Source of the DNA: Osmia lignaria lignaria
Lineage: Eukaryota; Arthropoda; Insecta; Hymenoptera; Megachilidae
Length of the DNA: 64,000 bases
NCBI RefSeq assembly: GCF_051020975.1
Contig: NC_135035.1
Location: 3,906,001-3,970,000 of the forward strand
Direction: 5' to 3'
A program made the position numbers and the translations under genes. The notes under the pieces were generated by a model. It saw nothing but the letters and a program-made list of their open reading frames with translations. It searched no databases and had not been told where the DNA came from. Positions 48,861-57,820 of the stretch are shown here, piece after piece. Positions within the stretch are counted from its first letter, which is position 1. Every line of letters begins with the position of its first letter.

Positions 48861-51800
48861 TACATTGATTTGTAGGAATGAATCAGTCTATTACATTATA
48901 TCTAATGTAGATATGGTAATAATAATATTGTTACTAATTATACGTTACATATCTAATGTAGATATAGTACTACTGATATTGATGTTATATGTACATTGAT
49001 CTGTTGGAATGAATCTGTACATGACATTATATCTATTGTAGATATAGTAATAATGATATTGTTATTAAATGTACATTGATCTGTGGGAATGAATCAGTAT
49101 ATTACATTATATCGAATGTAGATATAGTGCTAGTGATGTTGTTATTAAATGTACATTGATCTGTGGGTGGTAATCAGTATATTACATTATATCTAATGTA
49201 GATATGATAATAATAATATTGTTATTAATTGTATATTACATATCTAATGTAGATATAGTACTAATGATATTAACATTAAATGTACATTGATCTGTGGGAA
49301 TGAATCAGTATATTACATTATACCTCATGTAGATATTGTGCTAATGATATTGTTATTAAATGAACATTGATCTGTGGGAATGAATCAGTATATTACATTA
49401 TATCGAATGTAGATATAGTCTCAATGATATTGTTATTAAGTGTACATTGATCTGTGGGAATGAGTCAGTATATTACATTATATCGAATGTACATATAGTA
49501 CTAATGATATTGGTATTATATGTACATTGTTCTGTTGGAATGAATCTGTACATGACATTATATCTATTGTAGATATAGTAATAATGGTATTGTTATTAAG
49601 TGTACATTGATCTGTGGGAATGAATCAGTATATTACATTATATCGAATGTAGATATAGTGCTAATGATGTTGTTATTAAATGTACATTGATCTGTGGGAA
49701 TGAATCAGTATATTACATTATATCGAATGTACATATAGTACTAATGATATTGGTATTATATGTACACTGATCTGTTGGAATGAATCTGTACATGACATTA
49801 TATCTATTGTAGATATAGTAATAATGATATTGTTATTAAATGTACATTGATCTGTGGGAATGAATCAGTATATTACATTATATCGAATGTAGATATAGTG
49901 CTAATGATGTGGTTATTAAATGTACATTGATCTGTGGGTAGTAATCAGTATATCACATTATATCTAATGCAGATACGATAATAATAATATTGTTATTAAT
50001 TGTATATTACATATCTAATGTAGATATAGTACTAATGATATTAACATTAAATGTACATTGATCTGTGGGAATGAATCAGTATATTACATTATACCTTATG
50101 TAGATATAGTGCTAATGATATTGTTATTAAATGTACATTGATCTGTGGGAATGAAACAGTATATTACATTATATCGAATGTAGATATAGTGCTAATGATG
50201 TTGTTATTAAATGTACATTGATCTGTGTGTAGTAACCAGTATATTACATTATTTCGAATGTAGATATGATAATAATAATATTGTTATTAATTGTATATTA
50301 CATATCTAATGTCGATATAGTACTAATGATATTGGCATTAAATATACTTTGATCTGTGGGAATGAATCAGTATATTACATTATATCGATTGTAGATATAG
50401 TACTAATGATACTGTTATTAAATCTACATTACATATCTAATGTAGGTATAGTACTAATGATATTGGTATTATATGTACATTGATCTGTGGGAGTGAATCA
50501 GTATATTACATTATACCTCATGTAGATATAGTGCTAATGATATTGTTATTAAATGAACATTGATCTGTGGGAATGAATCAGTATATTACATTATATCGAA
50601 TGTAGATATAGTACTAATGATATTGGTATTAAATGTACATTGATCTGTGGGAAGGAATCCGTATATCACATTATACCTAATGTAGATATGGTAATAACGA
50701 TATTGTTTTTAAATGTACATTGATCTGTGTGAATGAAGCAGTATATTACATTATATCTCACGCAGATATTTTGCTAATGATATTGTTATTAAATGAACAT
50801 TGATCTGTGGGAATGAATCAGTATATTACATTATACCTAATGTAGATATAGTAATAATGATATTGTTATTAAATGTACATTGATCTGTGGGAATGAATCA
50901 GTATATTACATTATATCGAATGTAGATATAGTGCCAATGATGTTGTTACTAAATGTACATTGATCTGTGGGTAGTAGTCAGTATATTACATTATAACTAA
51001 TGGAGATATGATAGTAATAATATTGTTATTAATTGTGTATTACATATCTAACGTAGATATAGTACTAATGATATTAACATTAAATGTACATTGATCTGTG
51101 GGAATGAATCAGTATATTACATTATACCTCATGTAGATATAGTGCTAATGATATTGTTATTAAATGAACATTGATCTGTGGGAATGAATCAGTATATTAC
51201 ATTATATCGAATGCAGATATAGTACTAATGATATTAACATTAAATGTACATTGATCTGTGGGAATGAATCAGTATATTACATTATATCGAATGTAGATAT
51301 AGTCCCAATGATATTGTTATTAAGTGTACATTGATCTGTGGGAATGAATCAGTATAATACATTATATCGAATGTAGATATAGTACTAATGATATTGTTAT
51401 TAAATCTACATTACATACCTAATGTAGGTATAGTACTAATGATATTAGTATTATATGTACATTGATCTGTGGGAATGAATCAGTGTATTACATTATATCG
51501 AATGTAGATATAGTACTAATGATGTTGTTATTAAATGTACATTGATCTGTGTGTAGTAACCAGTATATTGCATTATATCTAATGTAGATATGATAATAAT
51601 AATATTGTTATTAATTGTATATTACATATCTAATGTAGATATAGTACTAATGATATTGGCATTAAATATACTTTGATCTGTGGGAATGAATCAGTATATT
51701 ACATTATATCGAATGTAGATATAGTACGAATGATATTGTTATTAAATCTACATTACATATCTAATGTAGGTATAGTACTAATGATATTGGTATTATATGT

Positions 51801-52130
51801 ACATTGATCTGTGGGAATGAATCAGTATATTACATTATACCTCATGTAGATATAGTGCTAATGATATTGTTATTAAATGAACATTGATCTGTGGGAATGA
51901 ATCAGTATATTACATTATATCTAATGTAGATATGATAATAATAATATTGTTATTAATTGTATATTACATATCTAATGTAGATATATTACTAATGATATTA
52001 ACATTAAATGTACATTGACCTGTGGGAATGAATCAGTATATTACATTATACCTCATGTAGATATAGTGCTAATGATATTGTTATTAAATGAACATTGATC
52101 TGTGGGAATGAATCAGTATATTACATTATA
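32950..52130 (+). repeat. Longest-range repeat, about 15.7-kb offset
   Basis: About 32.95-36.5 kb reappears at about 48.78-52.13 kb. GAATCCG at 34969 and 50655, and the start of the monomer following the AGTCCCAATG unit at 35641 and 51327, are both 15,686 apart. The rare ATTTGTAGGA variant at 33051 and 48868 is 15,817 apart; the extra 131 equals one 80-bp plus one 51-bp monomer. The duplicated segment flanks the 6.3-kb blocks, so amplification has acted on at least four nested scales. Confidence 0.85.
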
Positions 52131-52699
52131 TCGAATGTAGATATAGTGCTAATGATGTTGTTACTAAATGTACATTGATCTGTGGGTAGTAGTCAGTATA
52201 TTACATTATAACTAATGTAGATATGATAATAATAATATTGTTATTAATTGTGTATTACATATCTAACGTAGATATAGTACTAATGATATTGACATTAAAT
52301 GTACTTTGGTCTGTGGGAATGAATCAGTATATTACATTATATCTAATGTAGATATATTACTAATGATAATGTTATTAAATGTACATTGATCTGTGGGAAT
52401 GAATCAGAATATTGCATTATATCGAATGTAGATATAGTACCAATGATATTGTTATTAAATGTACATTGATCTGTGGGAATGAATCAGTATATTACATTAT
52501 ATCGAATGTACATATAGTACTAATGATATTGGTATTGTATGTACATTGTTCTGTTGGAATGAATCTGTACATGACATTATATCTATTGTAGATATAGTAA
52601 TAATGGTATTGTTATTAAATATACATTGATCTGTGGGAATGAATCAGTATAATACATTGTATCGAATGTAGATATAGTACTAATGATATTGTTATTAAA

Positions 52700-53110
52700 T
52701 CTACATTACATATCTAATGTATATACAGTACTAATGATATTGTTATTAAATGCACATTGATCTGTGGAAACGAATAAGTATATTACATTACATCGAATGT
52801 AGATATAGTACTAATGATATTGTTATTAAATGTACATTGATCTGTGGGAATGAATCAGTATATTACATTATATCGAATGTAGATATGGTAATAAGGATAT
52901 TGTTACTAAATGTACATTAATCTGTGGGAAGGAATCAGTATATTACATTATATCTAATGTAGATATAGTATGAATGAAGTCGTTATTAAATGTGCATTGA
53001 TCTGTGGGCAGTAATCAGTATAATACATTATATCCTATGTAGATATAGTACTAATGATATTGTTATTAGATGTAGGTACATTGATCTGTGGGAAGTGATC
53101 AGTATATTTC
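52700..53110 (+). repeat. Decaying distal edge of the satellite array
   Basis: The last five or so monomers carry scattered private changes (GTGGAAACGAATAAG, TACATCGAATG, AGTCGTTATTAAATG, an extra TAGGTACA). The final one breaks off after GATCAGTATAT at about 53,110, directly against the foldback element. Higher divergence at an array edge is expected when homogenisation by unequal exchange acts mainly in the interior. Confidence 0.85.
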
Positions 53111-53112
53111 TA

Positions 53113-53884
53113 TTTTCTATTTCATTTATACCAATATTCCATAGCTGTTAATAATATCTACTTAATCGTTAAATAGGACACCAAATACATTTCAGTTTTC
53201 GGAGGCGGCTCAAAATTAAAAATACCCTATATATGATGCTGCCAATAACGATTTGACTGCGGTATGGGAAACCTGGTAATTAGTAGATACGTCAGTAAAC
53301 ATTCGTATTTGTAACGATTGTATCACAAGTTGGTAGCACTTCTGATGTACATGTATACTGCAATTCTCGAGAGACCACACTTAACTCGCGCAGCTCACTA
53401 GGTCTAGGGACATTTTTAATAACATGTGTCATTCCTCTCTTCAGCTTGCTTTTTACTTTGCGATCATTTAAATGGTGGACAGAAATATATGATGTACGAT
53501 AACTGATACACGATGACGATATGGTAAGGATACACGATACAACGAAGTTTCTATTATTTTTCAAAGAAAAAAATTATATCAGACACGTTATTAAAAATGT
53601 CCCCAACCGTACTGAGCTGCGCGAGTGAAGTATGGTCTCTCGTGAACTGCAGTATAGTTAATCCGCAATGAGTATGTTGATTCCCGTTGAATGTTGTTTA
53701 CTTGAAAATGTCAAATGGCCCATTTGTCATATATTGCCGACCCCTGAACGAAGATCTTCCTAGTAGAAGAAACGTTTATAATTTTGCGCTGCCTCCGAAA
53801 ACTGAAATGCATTTGGTATTCTATTTAACGATTAAGTAGATATTATTAATAGCTATGGAATATTGGTATAAATGAAATAGAAAT
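53113..53884. mobile_element. Foldback/MITE-like DNA element with long inverted repeats
   Basis: The outer roughly 100 bp are near-perfect inverted repeats: TTTCTATTTCATTTATACC at the left end (from 53114) matches its reverse complement ending at 53883, and the match runs to the CGGAGGC box at about 53203 and 53790. A second pair of inverted segments, including GAGAGACCA, CTCGCGCAGCTCA and GGGACATTTTTAATAAC, lies at about 53,340-53,430 and 53,583-53,660. Both flanks can be read as TA (53111-53112 and 53885-53886), which would suit a Tc1/mariner-type target duplication, but this is weak in AT-rich DNA. No transposase is encoded; the open frame inside on the minus strand (53292-53564) crosses the arms and loop and looks like chance. 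Non-autonomous element, family unknown. Confidence 0.85.
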
Positions 53885-54101
53885 TATTTGACACTTTTAA
53901 TGCATTTCGAAGTCGGATGTTTTTTTTGTTAAAAATTATTTTATTTCACACTTTTTAGTGGAATTAGATGAACGAAAAATATTTGTAGGATGCCGTTAGA
54001 TAGTTTTCCGTTCTTAATAGTTAAGTAAGGATCAAATACAGGTGATTAATAATAAAAAAAGGAAGTACAACAAGAACAATTTTTTGTTATAAGTGACTAA
54101 C

Positions 54102-54107
54102 TTTATT
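54102..54107 (-). promoter_or_regulatory. Polyadenylation signal AATAAA of the small minus-strand gene
   Basis: Reading the minus strand, AATAAA lies 26 bases past the predicted stop codon at 54134-54136, a normal distance for a compact 3' UTR. The 53,885-54,101 stretch beyond it is AT-rich with no other feature seen. Confidence 0.6.
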
Positions 54108-54133
54108 ATGTAATTAATAAAAACTTAACTGAA

Positions 54134-54654
54134 CTATATTTCCCCTACCCCCCCTGCCCCTTCCTTCGATTCCCCTACCCCCCTTCTCCTTCCGCCCCGG
54201 TACCCCCTCATGCGCCGCGACCTCCCAGCCGCTACTCCTCTCTCTGTAATGTAAAAATTGAAATTATTAGATATGTATTTTTTTTTCACAGAATATTATT
54301 ATGATAAATTTTCGCCCTTATATTGAACAACAGAGATGTTCTGATAAGGGCAATATTGTATTCCTCTGTACGAGGCAAGAATTCATGGTATAATAAAAAA
54401 TAATCTGTAATACATACTTCGCGGTGGCCTACCCGCCTCCTTCTTCTCCTCCTTCTGAGGGAGGGGCTCCTCCCTCGGTTGGTCGCCCCGTCCATGCTGA
54501 GGGAGGAGCTCCTCCCTCAGTTGTAGCAATTGTTGCTCTTGTTGTTGCTGCAGCTGTTGCTGCAGCAGCTGCATTTGCCGCTGATGCTGCTCGTTCTGCT
54601 GCTGCAGCAACAGCTGCACGTCCCGCACCAATTTTTGATCTGAAAGAGAAATAA

Positions 54655-54690
<36 letters not shown>

Positions 54691-55961
54691 TACAGGCATG
54701 TTTCTGAATCATGCAATATATGCATTTTCCAGAGTTTCTTTTAATTTTACTTGAACTCTTTTACCATTATTAAAGTTGAAATAATACTTACAATCGTTTT
54801 CAGACTGCTCCATTTTTTTTGAAATTTTATTTTTATTATTTTTTATTATTACGTTTATGTTCTGAAACAAGAATATGTAGATGTAATATTTGCAAAAAAA
54901 GATATAAGTAATAACAGTTACATTAATATTAATTAATGACTAGCGGTGGAAGATTATCGATTACAGTGGTATAGTGTTCATGTTGTATAGATCGAAAGTC
55001 ACACGAACGACGACAAGACCGTATATATCGAAACACATCAATACTTTTTAAAGCGTATTAGGATAACTAACATTCAATATGTACTTCTTATATATTTTTT
55101 TATTATAATCATTGAATACGAATCCGGAAACTATTTTCAACAGTGGCTAAGAGTTTTGATTATTTCAATTGCGAAATATATAAAATATTATGAACTACGT
55201 ATGTTTAAACGTCGATAAAAGTGATAAAAATGAGATTCGAAATGCAGTAGTACTCAAATATATTTTTTCTTTAAATTCAAGCTGTAAAAAAAGAAATTCT
55301 AATTATTTTATGCATGTGCGGTTTCATACCAAGTTTACTGTCGAATAGTATAAATATATATAAAAAAAAATTATTCGTTTGTTCCCCCATTTAATTGCGT
55401 TCGTTATTTAACACCCGAACAACGTTTCTAATACCGATAAACGGTTCCTACATTCGTATTCAACGCACATTCAACCGTTAGATAGCAATGTTGAATATAA
55501 ACATTTTAAATAGAAATAAAAGGTTTTATTGATAATAAAAAAAAAGAAAATATCTATTCATATTTGTTAACATATTTGTATTACTTTTTTATTATAATAA
55601 TTGTAATAAAAATTTGTTAACAATTCAAAATCTAAAGTTAAATAATGAAAATAATAAGTTATTCTTTGATGTAATAAAAATATTTTTGTTCAAAGTAACT
55701 ATAATAATACACCAACTAAATAAACCGTACCACCAGCCATTAAGAATTATTAATATATATTATTATATACAATGTATACAAAAATAAAATATTGCTCGTT
55801 TCGTACTTACCATTTGTTCGATTCACTGATCGGATGAAACTGAGCAGGAATCTCTGATTTCCAAAGGGAGAGAGGTGGTGGGGCACATTCCAGGATCGCA
55901 CAAATTGTTCTCTATGTTTACATTCCTGTTGGTATGGCGCGTAGTAGCTTATATTGAACAT
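54134..55961 (-). CDS. Predicted spliced gene: Gln-rich coiled-coil protein with basic Gly/Arg tail (160 aa)
   Basis: I do not recognise the family. Model, minus strand: exon 1 55961-55811, exon 2 54639-54418, exon 3 54243-54134, together 483 nt or 160 codons plus TAG. Signals seen: donor ATG|GTAAGTACG after 55811; acceptor TTTCTCTTTCAG|ATC before 54639 with a long T-rich tract; donor GAA|GTATGT after 54418; acceptor TTACATTACAG before 54243. Both junctions are phase 1 and the frame stays open throughout. The start is the first ATG, 24 nt after an in-frame TGA at 55983-55985. Residues 1-50 have no known motif and no signal peptide. Residues 52-98 are dominated by Gln and Leu (QLLQQQLQQQQEQQLLQLRE), suggesting a coiled coil, and contain two REE(L/P)LPQ repeats. 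Residues 110-145 are rich in Lys, Arg and Gly and may be nuclear-targeting or nucleic-acid binding. No membrane segment is evident. Function unknown. It could also be a relic or transposon-derived gene. Confidence 0.6.
54497..54520. repeat. Perfect 24-bp palindrome in exon 2
   Basis: CTGAGGGAGGAG is followed directly by its reverse complement. A near copy with two changes lies just upstream on the plus strand (about 54,455-54,478). On the minus strand the pair encodes the two REE(L/P)LPQ protein repeats, so the second probably arose by short tandem duplication. Confidence 0.85.
54663..54692. repeat. (TA)n microsatellite
   Basis: An uninterrupted AT dinucleotide run of about 29 bases, next to an A-rich run, lies in the first intron of the minus-strand gene just upstream of its polypyrimidine tract. 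Its length is likely to vary between individuals. Confidence 0.95.
54792..54861 (-). other. Possible alternative first or cassette exon of the small gene
   Basis: On the minus strand an acceptor-like TTCTTGTTTCAG precedes 54861, and a near-ideal donor (GATT|GTAAGTATT) follows 54792. The 70-nt segment contains ATG at 54813 with the codons MEQSEND, and its end is phase 1, so it splices in frame to exon 2 at 54639. That would give a 117-aa isoform lacking the first 50 residues. If it were instead spliced between exon 1 and exon 2, the exon 1 frame would hit TAA after eight codons. It therefore behaves either as an alternative start exon or as a frame-ending cassette. Confidence 0.45.
54862..55810 (-). 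other. Remainder of intron 1; no further feature seen
   Basis: This AT-rich stretch lies between the exon 1 donor and the alternative exon. Both strands were read; there is no long open frame, tandem repeat or inverted repeat of note. Its status as an intron depends on the gene model. Confidence 0.5.
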
Positions 55962-56082
55962 AAATATTCGTAAATATTCTATTCACCTCAAATGCGCAAA
56001 AACCAAACGGCGTACAGCCAATGATAGAAATATTCATACCCTCTTAATGTAGCCAAGAAATGTACAAAGTATAAGTAAAGTA

Positions 56083-56768
56083 AGTGTAATAAAAAGTGTC
56101 TAGTCAACGTTTAAAACAGAATACCTTATTTAAAATTGGACCAAATAAGTTGAGGTTCTTTTTAATGAGAAGATACAAATTTATTTATTAAGATATGTGT
56201 TTTTGTCATTTAAAAAAATTACAATTTGTTGAAATTGTGAAAAAAAATAGTAAAAGGCAATTTTTTTCATCTCTTTTCATGTGAGCCTATAATAAGAATT
56301 TGAAATATGTCTTTCGTGAATTCAAATAAGTTGTGGGTATGCAGAAAATTTCGTCGAGATCTGCCAATGCACTTAGAAGTTACAAATAATTAAAATTTCT
56401 GATAAAATGTGACTATTTATATTCTTAGATGAATAAAAAGTCGCGATTTTCGAAAATTTTAATTACTTGGTAGTGCTAAATACATTGATCGATCTCGATG
56501 AAATTTTCATCATACACATAACATACTTAAATTTACAAATGTCATATTTTAAATTTTCATTGCAAACTCACATAAAAAAGTTAATAAAAAATTGCCTTCT
56601 ACTATTTTCTTTCACGATTTCAACAAATTGCAATTTTTTAAAACGACAAAAGCACATATCTTAGTAAATGAATGTGTATAAGTTCTCAAAAAAAAACCTC
56701 AAGTCATTTGGTCCAATTTTAAATGAGGTAATCTGTTTCAAACGGTAACCGAACAGTTTTATTACACT
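56083..56768. mobile_element. Long near-perfect foldback element (MITE-like)
   Basis: The segment is an imperfect palindrome centred near 56,426. Paired landmarks: AGTGTAATAAAA at the left end with its complement ending at 56768; TTTAAAATTGGACCAAAT (GGACC at 56138) with GGTCC ending at 56714; TTGAAATTGTGAAA with TTTCACGATTTCAA; and GATAAAATGTGACT near the centre with its partner at AGTCGCGATTTTCG. Each arm is about 335 bp and the unpaired centre only a few bases. No coding capacity is apparent; the short plus-strand frame at 56467-56664 lies wholly in one arm. The target-site duplication is not resolved. It lies just upstream of the 5' end of the small minus-strand gene. Confidence 0.88.
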
Positions 56769-57524
56769 CAGTATACAACCTGTCGGAATACGTTTTCTTC
56801 GATAAAACGCAATGTGTCGCGATGTACTTTTACAATCCGACTCTGGTAAAAAAGTTGAAGATTATTCAGTTCGAAGAATAATGTAATAATTATAAAATTA
56901 TACACTGGACATTAAACAATCTTCATTTGAACCCAGTGAAGAATTTATTGGCAATATTGAAAAATTTAATTTACATAAGAAAACCTGTAAACAAAAAAAA
57001 ATGAGCTTCGTGAAGCAAATAAGGCAACGTGAGATAAAATCATAACGATATAAATATACGAATCAGTGCCAAGACGCATAAAACGACGCGTGGAAATGTA
57101 ATTGAATATTAAGTAATGCAAATTTTAATTAAATTGCAAGTATTTCTGAATTTCTGTTACATTAGATCCATTTAACATTGTCATGAGTTTTGTACTTATA
57201 CCGCATTGCTTTACGTATGGAAAACGTTGATGTTCAGCGCTGACATCGTACCGTCGTATTCAATGAATGAAAAACTTATTATTGCCGCAAAATTCATTAT
57301 TTTCCACTTATCACTCAATGTAACGGAAATCTACTATAAGTTGGCCTATTATTGCGATCGTCCTCACAACATAAACAAACATAGCTAGAACTCATAGACA
57401 GATCGCGTACTCAGTTGAAACGAATACATGACAACGTTACATCTTCAATTGATTGATACTTGATTGAATCATTTGAAAATTGCTCGAAGGTAGTCGTTTT
57501 TAACTAATAATATTGAATTTTCGA
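56769..57524. other. Stretch without recognisable feature
   Basis: AT-rich DNA with no gene I can support. A plus-strand open frame of 60 codons (57206-57388) has no recognisable motif and starts in unremarkable context. The 5' terminus of the downstream Helitron probably lies in or at the edge of this stretch, but no clear TC terminus could be picked. Confidence 0.5.
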
Positions 57525-57529
57525 AAATC

Positions 57530-57820
57530 CAAAACCGGCCACGTCTGCTTGGAGCGACAAATAATTGTTTGTAAAAACAAACCAACCGCGTCTGCTTGGA
57601 GCTACCAATAATTGTTTGTAATAAAAAACAAACTGACCACGTCTGCTTGGAGCGACCAATAATTGTTTGTAATAAATAAAAAACAAACCGACCACGTCTG
57701 CTTGGAGCGACAAATAATTGTTTGTAAAAAAAGACAAACCGACCACGTCTGCTTGGAGCGACCAATTGTTTCTAAACTAAATAAAAAACAAACCAACCAC
57801 GTTTGCTTGAAGCGATGGGT
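57530..57820 (+). repeat. Minisatellite of six units (47-55 bp) running into the Helitron start codon
   Basis: Units are anchored by CCACGTCTGCTTGGAGCGAC, with ACGTCTG (or close variants) at 57541, 57588, 57639, 57694, 57745 and 57799. Unit length is 47, 51, 55, 51 and 54 bp. Most units also contain GTTTGT and ACAAAC separated by an A/T run, which could form a small hairpin. The sixth unit is more divergent (GTTTGCTTGAAGCG) and its AGCG is followed immediately by the ATG at 57815. Long minus-strand frames here come only from the repeat. Confidence 0.95.

Larger units (their letters stand above)
1..53110 (+). repeat. AT-rich satellite array, 80-bp and 51-bp monomers
   Basis: Tandem repeats fill this stretch without a break. 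The long monomer is 80 bp; for example its conserved core (ACATTGATCTGTGGGAATGA) recurs at 27301, 27381, 27461 and 27541. A 51-bp form lacks 29 bp, including the GATCTGTGGG box, and usually follows a monomer with a TAGATATGATAATAATAATA segment. Several recurrent subtypes can be told apart: TATCGAATGTAGATATAGTA, TACCTCATGTAGATATAGTG, GGGTAGTAATCAG, and GTTGGAATGAATCTGTACATGAC. The core holds the dyad TATCTA-ATG-TAGATA. Eighty is not a multiple of three, so reading frames rotate from monomer to monomer; the few ORFs of 60-75 codons are chance. No gene was seen inside. I infer several hundred monomers from length. Confidence 0.98.

Noticed and set aside
1..53110. CRISPR array
   Set aside because: Units are contiguous 80/51-bp monomers with no unique spacers between short constant repeats, and the DNA is eukaryotic.
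1..53110. CENP-B box in the satellite monomer
   Set aside because: No stretch resembles the TTCG...CGGGA pattern; centromere function cannot be claimed from sequence alone.
53292..53564. 90-codon minus-strand frame
   Set aside because: Lies across the arms and loop of the foldback element, with no motif.
54424..54654. 76-codon plus-strand frame rich in Ala and Pro
   Set aside because: It is the antisense of the Gln-rich exon; Ala runs are the complement of CAG/CAA-type codons.
57206..57388. 60-codon plus-strand frame as a gene or upstream exon
   Set aside because: No recognisable motif, no clear splice signals or coding bias, and a length expected by chance.
57803..57814. TTG at 57803 as start of the Helitron protein
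   Set aside because: A nuclear eukaryotic gene is expected to start at ATG; 57815 has good context and the four extra codons lie in the minisatellite.
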